DNA of 11,990 nt from Clostridiaceae bacterium (GTDB lineage Bacteria; Bacillota; Clostridia; Oscillospirales; Acutalibacteraceae): contig JAEDGF010000057.1 in assembly GCA_016297645.1 (NCBI GenBank), forward strand, positions 1 through 11,990, in the 5' to 3' direction. This document shows, piece by piece, positions 1 to 6,816 of this stretch. A model generated the notes under the pieces. It was not told the DNA's origin. It searched no databases and saw only the letters and a list, made by a program, of their open reading frames with translations. The first letter of the stretch is position 1; each line of letters opens with the position of its first letter. A program made the position numbers and the translations under genes.

Positions 1-66
1 CCTCGATTAAAAGAACAAAAAATATTTCCTGCCGCATCATCGTTTCAGAGCGATTTTATTTCTGTA

Positions 67-795
67 TTACTCCGAAAAATGCAGCGTGCCGGGACGGAGC
101 CTGTTTTTCATCATCGACATGCAAAATACATCGTCACGCGCGAATATGATGTGGTCGAGCAGCTTCGTCTTAAAGCCCGAGAGCATATCCGCGAGAATTT
201 CCGTTGTGGAGATATCCATCTGTGACGGTGCGGCAAGTCCGCGCGGATGGCAGTGTGCAAGCACAACCGCCGACGGCGAATTCGACATGACCTCGAAAAA
301 CACCGTGTTTATATCTATGTCTGTTTCCTCCGTCGAGCCGTACCTCATCTTAATCACATTCATTACGCGTCCGCCCGCGTCAAGCGAAAGCAAAACGGCG
401 TATTCCGTCTGCATATCGGTAAAGTACGGCGCAAGATATTCGACAGCTTCGTCACGGGTTCTTATTACCGCCTTCACTTCGTTACGGCTAAGTCTGTATT
501 CTCCGCAAAGCGCCGGGATAAATTTAAGAAGAGTCGCTGTGCGTTCGCCTACGCCGTCAATTCTTTTCAGCGCTTCATACGGAGCGTCAAAAACATTGGC
601 AAGAGAACCGAACCGATCGATAAGCTCATGTGCCAGTTCATTTGTATCCTTCCGCGGAATCGAATAAAACAGCAGCATTTCGAGAACATTATGTTCAGAA
701 AAGCCGTCGAGTCCGTTTACCAAAAAGCGGTGCCTGAGCCGCTCACGGTGCTTTGCATGGCAATTTTTTTTCGGTTTATTATTGTTGTCCGCCAT
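67..795 (-). CDS. radC: RadC family JAB-domain protein
   Basis: This is a 242-residue protein of the RadC (YeeS/YicR-like) family. A helix-hairpin-helix-like segment (about residues 76-92, IDGVGERTATLL) precedes a JAB/MPN metal-binding domain. The JAMM-type motif is visible as HCHPRG (H181, H183) followed by S191 and D194, with E131 as the probable upstream acidic ligand. The usual family motif is HNHPSG, so two motif positions differ while the predicted ligands are kept. The start is the ATG at 793-795, which has AAGGGAG five bases upstream. A longer reading from a TTG at 861 adds 22 residues unlike the family and has no good ribosome site. The biochemical role of RadC proteins is unsettled: the old DNA-repair assignment is doubtful, and a metal-dependent hydrolase or DNA-associated role is only inferred. 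The gene is last in the minus-strand group, 178 bp beyond the alarmone synthetase, and may be transcribed separately. Confidence 0.93.
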   Translation of the reverse strand: MADNNNKPKKNCHAKHRERLRHRFLVNGLDGFSEHNVLEMLLFYSIPRKDTNELAHELIDRFGSLANVFDAPYEALKRIDGVGERTATLLKFIPALCGEYRLSRNEVKAVIRTRDEAVEYLAPYFTDMQTEYAVLLSLDAGGRVMNVIKMRYGSTEETDIDINTVFFEVMSNSPSAVVLAHCHPRGLAAPSQMDISTTEILADMLSGFKTKLLDHIIFARDDVFCMSMMKNRLRPGTLHFSE

Positions 796-829
796 GGCTG
801 CTCCCTTCCGCCCGCAGCGTACGGTCGTT

Positions 830-844
830 CGGTCTGCAAGACCG
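830..844. repeat. Inverted repeat CGGTCT-GCA-AGACCG in the radC leader
   Basis: A perfect 6-bp inverted repeat with a 3-bp centre sits 35 bp upstream of the radC start codon. On the radC strand it has no T-run after it, so it does not look like a terminator. It could be a protein-binding site or a small leader hairpin. The surrounding 796-973 gap holds no other gene and no promoter I would defend. Confidence 0.4.
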
Positions 845-973
845 TCTGTCTGAAACGGCAAACGGCGGCAAGCCGTGCTTTTGATCTTTTGCGTTACGGG
901 TAAATCTTTTATTTGTGCTTTTCGGCTGTTACAAACCGAAATTACTGAATAATTTGTTTTTTCACGGGGCTGT

Positions 974-1630
974 TTACTTCCCGTTTTGTTCTTCGGCTTC
1001 TTTTATTCGCTTGTACATATCCTGCATTTGCCGGTCAATCTCGGCGATTTTATCGGCACAGGCGTACATTTCTTCGTTAATACCTACCGGCAGCTTTGAT
1101 TTATCTGCCTTGTACCTTATGTCATGCTCCAAGCTTGCCCAGAAATCCATCGCAATAGTGCGAATTTGAATTTCCGCGCCGACATACTCCGTCTTATCGG
1201 AGAGATAGACCGGCAGGCGTATGTCGAGATGCAGCGAACGGTAGCCGTTATAGTTGGGATTTTTTATATAGTCCTGTCGTTTTATAATTTCGACATCTTT
1301 TTGTCGTTCGAGCATTTCCGCAACGCGGTAGACATCATCGATATAGTGGCACACCACGCGCACGCCTGCAATATCATTAACATTTTCACGGGCAGACGGA
1401 ATCGATATCGGTTTGCCTTTTTTGTTGAGCTTCGCCGCAATGCTCTCGGCAGATTTAACTCTGCTTTCAATATGGTGGATTGGATTGCGTGCGTATAAAA
1501 CATTGAATTCGCTGTTGAGAACTTCAAATTTTAATACAAGCTGTTTTACCGCACATTCGTAAAGGTTGCGTACAATATTGAATTCGGGTGAATCGGAAAA
1601 AACTATAACCTGTTTTTTTACATTCTCCAT
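974..1630 (-). CDS. Small alarmone synthetase (GTP pyrophosphokinase family, RelQ/YjbM-like)
   Basis: This 218-residue single-domain protein should transfer pyrophosphate from ATP to GDP or GTP, making (p)ppGpp in the cytoplasm. The RelA/SpoT synthetase motifs are all present: R57-x-K59 with S63 and K67 (ATP site), NDIAGVRVVCHY with D86 (metal), the G-loop DYIKNPNYNGYRSLH (residues 120-134), and EIQIRTIAMDFW with E153 (metal) and W164. There is no HD hydrolase domain and no TGS or ACT region. Length and motif order match the stand-alone RelQ/RelP class of Firmicutes. The C-terminal 30 residues are charged and probably helical, as in SAS proteins that oligomerise. The ATG at 1628-1630 has GGAG seven bases upstream. 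A GTG start at 1690 would add 20 residues and overlap the preceding gene. That gene, the PNPOX-like one, ends 25 bp upstream, so the two are probably cotranscribed. RelQ versus RelP cannot be decided from sequence alone. Confidence 0.93.
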   Translation of the reverse strand: MENVKKQVIVFSDSPEFNIVRNLYECAVKQLVLKFEVLNSEFNVLYARNPIHHIESRVKSAESIAAKLNKKGKPISIPSARENVNDIAGVRVVCHYIDDVYRVAEMLERQKDVEIIKRQDYIKNPNYNGYRSLHLDIRLPVYLSDKTEYVGAEIQIRTIAMDFWASLEHDIRYKADKSKLPVGINEEMYACADKIAEIDRQMQDMYKRIKEAEEQNGK

Positions 1631-1655
1631 CTTTTTACTCCGTTTCTTCAAGCAC

Positions 1656-2123
1656 TCACATATTTTCTTTTGCAGAAATTTCGGTAACACAGAGCTTTAC
1701 TGCTGCCGTTCCTCTCGTACAGGAGAAATCGCAGTCAAAGCCACGGCTTTCCTCGTAGCGTCCCATAAGCTTTTTGAGCGCTTCGTTTTTCTCGCTGCCT
1801 TCAAGGAAAACGACATCCGCGTTGCCCATGACAGAACGATAAAGAGTCGTCACTCCCCTGTTTTCCGGCATAAGCTTTACGGAAATTTGTCTGTCCATTT
1901 CAAACGAGCATTTTCCGTTTTGTTTCAGCAGTTCATATTTTCTGCCCGCCAAAGCTCCGTGAAAGTACAGAAAAAACTTGCCGTCGGAATACTCATACGC
2001 AAAATTGACCGGCACAATATAGGGAAATTCACCGTCCGAAAGTCCGATGCGCATTACCGGACACTCCTCAATTATGCGTACGATCGCTTCGGGGTCCCTG
2101 ACTTCTCTGTCCGTTCTTCTCAT
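1656..2123 (-). CDS. PNPOX-like flavin-binding protein (NimA/5-nitroimidazole reductase-like)
   Basis: This 155-residue protein has the split-barrel FMN-binding fold of the pyridoxamine 5'-phosphate oxidase superfamily, in the NimA-like branch common in Clostridia. Diagnostic stretches are the N-terminal MRRTDREV, the PYIVPVNFAYEY strand pair (residues 34-45), FYFHG-type residues with H55 followed by GRK (60-62), CSFEMD (72-77) and YRSVMGNADVVFLEG (95-109). Members are small cytoplasmic flavoproteins. Some confer nitroimidazole resistance, but most have no known substrate, and nothing here shows the substrate. It is not a dedicated vitamin B6 enzyme by context. The start has AAAGGAGG eight bases upstream. 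A terminator lies between purA and this gene, so it probably heads its own transcript, with the alarmone synthetase 25 bp downstream. Confidence 0.88.
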   Translation of the reverse strand: MRRTDREVRDPEAIVRIIEECPVMRIGLSDGEFPYIVPVNFAYEYSDGKFFLYFHGALAGRKYELLKQNGKCSFEMDRQISVKLMPENRGVTTLYRSVMGNADVVFLEGSEKNEALKKLMGRYEESRGFDCDFSCTRGTAAVKLCVTEISAKENM

Positions 2124-2172
2124 GCGAAAGTCCTCCTTTGTTACTTATATCTCCGACTTATAAGCGTGCTGC

Positions 2173-2189
2173 CGAACAGCGCCTGTTCG
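2173..2189. repeat. Inverted repeat CGAACAG-CGC-CTGTTCG upstream of the PNPOX-like gene
   Basis: A perfect 7-bp inverted repeat with a 3-bp centre lies just after the T-run of the purA terminator (read on the minus strand) and 50 bp before the start codon of the PNPOX-like gene. Its half-sites contain GAAC and GTTC, as in LexA boxes, but they are 7 bp apart instead of 4. It has no following T-run on either strand. It is best read as a possible operator; a structural role is the alternative. Confidence 0.45.
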
Positions 2190-2190
2190 C

Positions 2191-2231
2191 AAAAAAGCGT
2201 ACCTCTGCCGTAAAAGCAAAGGTGCGCTTTT
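2191..2231 (-). terminator. Rho-independent terminator after purA
   Basis: Read on the minus strand, AAAAGCG-C-ACCTTTGC pairs with GCAGAGGT-A-CGCTTTT across a 7-base loop, with one internal C/A mismatch and one G-U pair, and ends in a run of T. It begins 18 bases beyond the purA stop codon. It separates the purB-purA transcript from the PNPOX-like/alarmone synthetase pair. Confidence 0.85.
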
Positions 2232-2249
2232 CAATTTTTCCGAAAATTA

Positions 2250-3527
2250 TCAGAACATTTTTATATAAGCATCTCTTTCAGCGCCGACCGATACATACTG
2301 AACGGGACAGCCGACTTCTTTTTCGATGTATTTAACATACTTCTGTGCGGCTTCGGGAAGCTCCTCGAATTTTCTGCAAGACGAGATATCGCAGTTCCAG
2401 CCGTCGAAATACTCGTATACGGGCTTTGCTTCGTCAAGCTCAACGCCGAGCGGGAAGCTGTCATAGGCATTGCCGTCCTTATCGACATAACCGGTGCAGA
2501 CGGGAATCTTTTTGAGATAGCTGAGAACATCGAGCTTTGTAACCGCAAGACTTGTAGCGCCCTGCATAAGAACGCCGTAGCGCGAAGCAAGAACATCAAA
2601 CCCGCCGACTCTTCTCGGTCTGCCGGTTGCGGCACCGTATTCTCCGCCGGCTTCTCTCAACTCGTCGCCATCTTTTCCGAAAAGTTCACAGGTGAAAGGA
2701 CCAGCGCCGACACAGGAGGAGTATGCCTTGATAATACCAATCACATTGTCGAGCTTCTGTCCGGGAATACCTGCGCCGAGAGGAGCGTATGCAGCAATGG
2801 TTGAGGATGACGAAGTGAACGGGAAAATACCGAAATCTATATCTCTGAGAGCGCCGAGCTGCGCTTCAAACATGATTGATTTTCCTTCTTTAACGGCTTT
2901 GGTAAGATAAGTCGTTGTGTCGCAGAGGTAATCTTTGAACGGCATGGCATATTTCATGAGCCACTCATACATGTCTTCTGCCTTTATCGGCTCGTGCTTA
3001 TAACCGCCGGCAATCGTGAGGTTCTTCCACTCAACAATATCTTTGAGTTTTGCGAGAAGAAGCTCGGGATGTCTGAGATCGCACATTCTTATGGATTTTT
3101 TATAATATTTGTCGGCATAGACCGGAGCTATGCCGCGGCGTGTTGAACCGAACTTTTTGTCGGCAAGGCGATCCTCTTCGAGGATGTCGAGCATTTTGTG
3201 GTACGGCATACAGATGGTAGCTTTGTCTGAAATTTTAAGGTGCTCGGGGGTGATGTCAATTCCGCCCTCTCTGATCTTGGCGACTTCATTGAAAAGGTGC
3301 TCGACATCAATTACCATTCCGGGGCCCATTACATTTACCGTTTCATCGCGAAGAATGCCCGACGGGAGAAGGTTAAGTATAAACTTACCCTTTTCGTTTA
3401 CGACGGTGTGCCCCGCGTTGTTTCCGCCCTGGTAACGCATTACGATGTCATAATCACTTGAAAGCAAATCGACCATACGGCCCTTGCCTTCGTCGCCCCA
3501 GTTAATTCCTACGATTGCTGTTAACAT
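2250..3527 (-). CDS. purA: Adenylosuccinate synthase
   Basis: This 425-residue enzyme joins IMP and aspartate with GTP hydrolysis to give adenylosuccinate, the first committed step to AMP. The N-terminal P-loop-like motif WGDEGKGR carries catalytic D12, and GGNNAGHTVV carries catalytic H40. Other signatures are the IMP-binding FGSTRRGIAPVYADKYYK (126-143), FEAQLGALRD (220-229), KAYSSCVGAGPFTCEL (267-282), TGRPRRVGGFD (301-311) and the nucleotide-specificity motif KLDVL (331-335). The versions GSTRRGIAP and SSSTIAAYAPLGAG differ from the E. coli type and match the lineage widespread in Clostridia. Length is normal for the family. The ATG at 3525-3527 has AGAGG nine bases upstream. purB ends 107 bp upstream, so the two probably share the purB promoter; no convincing separate promoter was found in the gap. 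A terminator follows the gene. No riboswitch-like leader is visible. Confidence 0.98.
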   Translation of the reverse strand: MLTAIVGINWGDEGKGRMVDLLSSDYDIVMRYQGGNNAGHTVVNEKGKFILNLLPSGILRDETVNVMGPGMVIDVEHLFNEVAKIREGGIDITPEHLKISDKATICMPYHKMLDILEEDRLADKKFGSTRRGIAPVYADKYYKKSIRMCDLRHPELLLAKLKDIVEWKNLTIAGGYKHEPIKAEDMYEWLMKYAMPFKDYLCDTTTYLTKAVKEGKSIMFEAQLGALRDIDFGIFPFTSSSSTIAAYAPLGAGIPGQKLDNVIGIIKAYSSCVGAGPFTCELFGKDGDELREAGGEYGAATGRPRRVGGFDVLASRYGVLMQGATSLAVTKLDVLSYLKKIPVCTGYVDKDGNAYDSFPLGVELDEAKPVYEYFDGWNCDISSCRKFEELPEAAQKYVKYIEKEVGCPVQYVSVGAERDAYIKMF

Positions 3528-3634
3528 GACTGTATACCTCTCTTTTATCGAAGTCGGAGAAGAAACCGCAGCAAGGATTCCGCTTACAAATTTGCTCCGC
3601 CGATTCCGTTATAATACATTTTTAATCGTTACGG

Positions 3635-5068
3635 TCAGACCGCAATGTTTATATCCACTCCGAGAAGCTCTTTGTTTGCTTCAAGGACAGGCTTGACCTC
3701 GTTTTCGATAAACGATGCGGTCTGCTCCGGCGCAAGGCCGATAAAGCTTCTCACATTCAATATTCTGTCGAGGTCCTCCTTCGTAAGCATGAAGCGCTTA
3801 TCATCAAGAAGCTTTTGAAGCAGATCATTGTCTTTGCCTTCGAGCTTCATCCGCTTTGCGACTGCCACGGAGTACTCCCGTATCGCCTCATGCATATCCT
3901 GACGGTCCGCACCGCGCTTTGCGCAGTCCATAAGGATGTTTTCGGTCGCGATAAAAGGAAGCTCCTCATCAAGATGGCGCTTCGCCATAACGGGATATAC
4001 CGAGCCGCCCGTAATAATGTTTATAAGCAGCGACAAGACGGAATCTGCCGCAAGAAATGCCTCCGGCAAGCTGATACGACGGTTGGCGGAGTCGTCAAGC
4101 GTTCTCTCAAACCACTGTGTCGCAGCCGTGATAGCCGGGTTCATCGTGTCGGTGATTATATATCTTGCAAGTGACGCAAGCCGTTCGCTGCGCATCGGGT
4201 TTCTCTTGTAAGCCATTGCCGAAGAACCGATCTGTCCCGCTTCAAACGGCTCGTCGAACTCTTTAAGATGTGAAAGAAGGCGTATATCCGTTGAGAACTT
4301 TGTAGCGCTCTGTGCAATTCCCGAAAGAACCGAAAGAACATTGTAGTCTATCTTTCTCGTATAAGTTTGCCCCGAAACGGGCATACATTTATCAAAGCCC
4401 ATTTTCGAAGCTATGAGTTTTTCGAGCGAAATGACCTTCTCACCGTCGCCCCCGAAAAGCTCCAAAAAGCTGGCTCCCGTTCCGGTTGTTCCCTTGCAGC
4501 CGAAAAATTTGAGGGAAGAAAGCTGAAAATCGAGATTTTCGAGATCGATAAGCAGATCCTGACACCACAGCGTCGCGCGTTTGCCTATCGTTGTGGGCTG
4601 CGCCGCCTGAAAGTGAGTGTATGCAAGCGTCGGTTCGTCCTTCCACTTCGACGCAAAATCGGAAACCGCCTTTATTGCGTTGACCAAAAGCTTTTTGATT
4701 TGCAGCATCGCCTCGCGAAGAACGATGATATCTGTATTGTCGCCTACATAGCACGAGGTTGCTCCGAGGTGGATTATGGGCTTTGCTTTGGGACAGGCAT
4801 CGCCGAAGGTGTGTACATGAGCCATTACATCATGACGCAGCTTCGATTCGTATTCACGCGCCTTGTCGTAGTCGATATCAAAAATATGCGCTTTCATCTC
4901 CGCTATCTGTTCCGGAGTTATATTTTCGATTCCGAGCTCCATTTCACTCTCGGCAAGAGCGACCCACAGCTTGCGCCATGTCGAAAACTTGTTGTCGTCG
5001 CTGAAAATAAATTTCATTTTGTCGCTCGCATATCTGACGCAGAGCGGATTTACATAGCTGTTCCTCAT
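3635..5068 (-). CDS. purB: Adenylosuccinate lyase
   Basis: This 477-residue fumarase/aspartase-superfamily lyase splits adenylosuccinate to AMP plus fumarate and SAICAR to AICAR plus fumarate. The family signature GSSAMAYKRNP is at residues 281-291 in the flexible catalytic loop, with the catalytic serine in the SS pair. RHDVMAHVH (78-86), GATS (102-105) and TH in YTHFQAAQPTTIGKR (150-164) form the rest of the active site. The length matches the PurB class with a C-terminal domain. The ATG at 5066-5068 has AGGAAG seven bases upstream and an upstream near-consensus promoter that would give a leader of only about 26 bases, too short for a purine riboswitch. purA follows downstream, so the window encodes the whole IMP-to-AMP branch. 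Other purine genes are not in view. Confidence 0.98.
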   Translation of the reverse strand: MRNSYVNPLCVRYASDKMKFIFSDDNKFSTWRKLWVALAESEMELGIENITPEQIAEMKAHIFDIDYDKAREYESKLRHDVMAHVHTFGDACPKAKPIIHLGATSCYVGDNTDIIVLREAMLQIKKLLVNAIKAVSDFASKWKDEPTLAYTHFQAAQPTTIGKRATLWCQDLLIDLENLDFQLSSLKFFGCKGTTGTGASFLELFGGDGEKVISLEKLIASKMGFDKCMPVSGQTYTRKIDYNVLSVLSGIAQSATKFSTDIRLLSHLKEFDEPFEAGQIGSSAMAYKRNPMRSERLASLARYIITDTMNPAITAATQWFERTLDDSANRRISLPEAFLAADSVLSLLINIITGGSVYPVMAKRHLDEELPFIATENILMDCAKRGADRQDMHEAIREYSVAVAKRMKLEGKDNDLLQKLLDDKRFMLTKEDLDRILNVRSFIGLAPEQTASFIENEVKPVLEANKELLGVDINIAV

Positions 5069-5100
5069 ATATACACTTCCTATCGGTCAAACAACTACAT

Positions 5101-5129
5101 ATTGTACCAAAGCACAGTGTTATTGTCAA
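5101..5129 (-). promoter_or_regulatory. Sigma-70-type promoter of purB
   Basis: On the minus strand TTGACA (plus 5124-5129) is separated by exactly 17 bp from TACAAT (plus 5101-5106), about 33 bp ahead of the purB start codon. This is the best promoter in the window and faces away from the nfeD promoter. Confidence 0.85.
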
Positions 5130-5205
5130 CCTCAAAAAAGCAAAACGCGTATTGAATAAAGCAATAAAAAATAAAACTTTTTGTTAAGTGCGCGAAACGG
5201 CGATT

Positions 5206-5221
5206 GTTACACTCTTGTAAC
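5206..5221. repeat. Inverted repeat GTTACA-CTCT-TGTAAC between purB and nfeD
   Basis: A perfect 6-bp inverted repeat with a 4-bp centre lies in the divergent intergenic region, 21 bp before the nfeD -35 box and far upstream of the purB -35. It lacks a T-run, so it looks more like an operator than a terminator. Aside from this and the two promoters, the 220-bp gap (5069-5288) is AT-rich without other features. Confidence 0.35.
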
Positions 5222-5242
5222 CGAAAAAACCGTCTTTTGCAA

Positions 5243-5271
5243 TTGAATTATTTGAAATTATGTGGTAAAAT
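5243..5271 (+). promoter_or_regulatory. Promoter of the nfeD-SPFH operon
   Basis: TTGAAT (5243-5248), a 17-bp spacer and TAAAAT (5266-5271) precede the NfeD gene. The predicted start of transcription would leave only about 11 bases before the ATG, starting at the ribosome site, which is tight but workable. Confidence 0.55.
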
Positions 5272-5288
5272 TTCAGCGAGGTGATGTT

Positions 5289-5729
5289 ATGCCTGAAAAC
5301 ATTTCCGTATTCGTATGGCTCGGTGTTGCCGTCTTATTCGCCGTAATAGAGCTTATAACCGTTCAGCTCACGACGGTGTGGTTTGCTCTCGGCGCATTTA
5401 TCGCCATGCTGCTTGCGGTTTTCGGCGTCGACAATTTGGCTGTTCAGATAACCGTCTTTGCGGGCGTTTCGGCAGCGGCTCTCATTCTTACAAGACCGCT
5501 TGTTAAGAAGTTCATCAACCAAAAGGCGCAGCCGACAAACGCAGATATGGCGATAGGAAAAACCGGAATCGTGACCGACACTATCGACGAGATAACCGGG
5601 AAAGGCGAAGTAAAGCTCGGCGCTGCCGTATGGTCGGCGAAATCTGCGGACGGCAGAGAAATTCCGGAAGGAACAAAGGTAAAAGTCCTTCGAATCGAAG
5701 GCGTAAAGCTTATCGTTGAAACAGAATAA
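5289..5729 (+). CDS. NfeD family membrane protein
   Basis: This 146-residue protein belongs to the short NfeD class (NfeD1b/YuaF-like), which lacks the long form's N-terminal ClpP-like protease domain. Hydrophobic segments at about residues 6-24, 27-46 and 50-68 form a membrane domain. A soluble C-terminal OB-fold follows (about 85-146; GKTGIVTDTIDEITGKGEV, then a VWSA strand and EGTKVKVLRIEGVKLIVE). NfeD proteins act with SPFH-domain partners in membrane microdomains, and the partner gene starts 15 bp downstream. The ATG at 5289 has GAGGTGA just upstream. A GTG at 5262 would add nine residues encoded by the -10 box and the ribosome site, so it is rejected. The exact biochemical role is not established for this class. 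Confidence 0.92.
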   Translation: MPENISVFVWLGVAVLFAVIELITVQLTTVWFALGAFIAMLLAVFGVDNLAVQITVFAGVSAAALILTRPLVKKFINQKAQPTNADMAIGKTGIVTDTIDEITGKGEVKLGAAVWSAKSADGREIPEGTKVKVLRIEGVKLIVETE

Positions 5730-5744
5730 CAGGAGGTTATTTTT

Positions 5745-6683
5745 ATGAATTATGCAACTATTATCATTATCGCTGCAATAGTTCTTCTTATTGTTGCAAT
5801 AGTGGTGGCAAACATCAAAATCGTGCCGCAGTCCAAAGCGTATGTTATAGAGAGATTGGGCGCGTATTCAACCACATGGCAGACGGGACTTCATGTTAAG
5901 ATACCCGTCATTGAACGCATAGCGAAGACAGTTTCGCTCAAAGAGCAGGTTGCCGACTTTCCTCCGCAGCCCGTTATAACAAAGGATAATGTTACAATGC
6001 AGATAGATACGGTCGTTTTCTATCAGATAACCGACCCTAAGCTTTACACCTACGGCGTTGAAAGCCCCATTGCAGCCATTGAAAATCTTACCGCAACAAC
6101 GCTCAGAAACATCATAGGCGACATGGAGCTTGACCACACGCTCACCTCGCGCGATACCATCAACGCGCAGATCCGCGTTATACTTGACGAGGCGACCGAC
6201 CCGTGGGGCATAAAGGTAAACCGTGTTGAGCTTAAAAACATCTTCCCGCCGAGAGAAATTCAGGACGCGATGGAAAAACAGATGAAAGCCGAACGCGAGC
6301 GCCGTGAAGCTATCCTGCGTGCGGAGGGAGAAAAGGCATCCGCAATTCTTGTCGCTCAGGGCGAAAAGGAATCAAAGATACTTACCGCAGAGGGCGACAA
6401 AGCGTCGGCAATTCTCCGTGCGGAAGCAATCAAGGAGTCGAAGATTCGCGAAGCGGAAGGCGAAGCACAGGCGATTCTCTCCGTGCAGGAAGCTACCGCA
6501 AAGGCAATCGAGCTTATAAATGCCGCAAATCCGTCACAGGCTGTTCTCACGATAAAATCGCTTGAAGCATTCGAAAAAGCCGCAGACGGAAAGGCTACGA
6601 AGATCATTATTCCCTCCGAAATTCAGGGCATAGCCGGTCTTTCCTCCGCTCTCAAAGGAATCGTTACCGATGGCAGCAACTGA
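5745..6683 (+). CDS. SPFH/band-7 domain protein (stomatin/QmcA-like)
   Basis: This 312-residue membrane-anchored scaffold has one N-terminal transmembrane helix (about residues 4-24), the SPFH/band-7 domain (about 25-180; VPQSKAYVIERLGAY, then GLHVKIPVIERI and VNRVELKNIFPP), and a long Ala/Glu/Lys-rich coiled coil (about 175-255). The tail ends in the family's conserved IIIP-type strand. Stomatin/paraslipin proteins oligomerise into rings or cages on the membrane and influence protease and membrane-domain organisation. Its NfeD partner is directly upstream, and a strong AGGAGG precedes the start. The coiled coil has an unusually regular 11-residue period, reported separately. A terminator follows 28 bases after the stop, so the operon has two genes. 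The closest annotations would be QmcA-like or slipin; I cannot separate these by eye. Confidence 0.95.
   Translation: MNYATIIIIAAIVLLIVAIVVANIKIVPQSKAYVIERLGAYSTTWQTGLHVKIPVIERIAKTVSLKEQVADFPPQPVITKDNVTMQIDTVVFYQITDPKLYTYGVESPIAAIENLTATTLRNIIGDMELDHTLTSRDTINAQIRVILDEATDPWGIKVNRVELKNIFPPREIQDAMEKQMKAERERREAILRAEGEKASAILVAQGEKESKILTAEGDKASAILRAEAIKESKIREAEGEAQAILSVQEATAKAIELINAANPSQAVLTIKSLEAFEKAADGKATKIIIPSEIQGIAGLSSALKGIVTDGSN
6303..6467 (+). repeat. Five tandem 11-residue coiled-coil repeats inside the SPFH gene
   Basis: Residues 187-241 read as five consecutive hendecads: REAILRAEGEK, ASAILVAQGEK, ESKILTAEGDK, ASAILRAEAIK and ESKIREAEGEA, with a weaker sixth following. The register AIL/KIL at positions 3-5 and AEG at 7-9 recurs, as expected of an 11/3 (right-handed or straight) coiled coil. 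The codons differ between copies, so this is conserved protein periodicity and not a recent DNA duplication. Confidence 0.8.
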
Positions 6684-6711
6684 AAATAATCAATAAATTT
6701 TGAAAAATAAC

Positions 6712-6747
6712 AAAAACTCCGCCTTTTTTGAGGGGCGGAGTTTTTTT
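6712..6747 (+). terminator. Rho-independent terminator after the SPFH gene
   Basis: AAAACTCCGCC pairs with GGCGGAGTTTT around a short T/G-rich loop and runs into seven T. It lies 28 bases after the SPFH stop codon and five bases ahead of the next -35 box. Confidence 0.92.
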
Positions 6748-6751
6748 GCGG

Positions 6752-6780
6752 TTTACACCGCCGGTTATACATGATAAAAT
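6752..6780 (+). promoter_or_regulatory. Promoter of the metallophosphoesterase gene
   Basis: TTTACA (6752-6757), a 17-bp spacer and TAAAAT (6775-6780) lie directly after the SPFH terminator and 36 bp before the metallophosphoesterase ATG. Each hexamer matches consensus at five of six positions. Confidence 0.75.
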
Positions 6781-6816
6781 AAATCAAAATAATAAATGTT
6801 TTCGGAGGAATAATAT

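Noticed and set aside
796..861. 22-residue N-terminal extension of RadC from a TTG codon
   Set aside because: The ATG at 795 has AAGGGAG at proper distance, the extension has no family similarity, and it overlaps the leader palindrome.
2173..2189. LexA (SOS) box
   Set aside because: The GAAC and GTTC half-sites are 7 bp apart; the Gram-positive LexA box needs 4 bp.
1566..2213. 215-codon open frame on the plus strand opposite the PNPOX-like and alarmone synthetase genes
   Set aside because: It is an antisense shadow of two well-supported genes. It crosses their intergenic gap and has no ribosome site or recognisable domain.
5069..5100. Purine riboswitch ahead of purB
   Set aside because: The mapped -10 box leaves only about 26 bases of leader, too short for an aptamer.
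4367..5155. 262-codon plus-strand open frame opposite purB
   Set aside because: purB is certain on the other strand, and the frame runs through the purB promoter. The residue composition (Arg/Cys-rich) is typical of an antisense frame.
6303..6467. Recent DNA tandem duplication in the SPFH gene
   Set aside because: The units repeat at protein level only; codon choice differs between copies.
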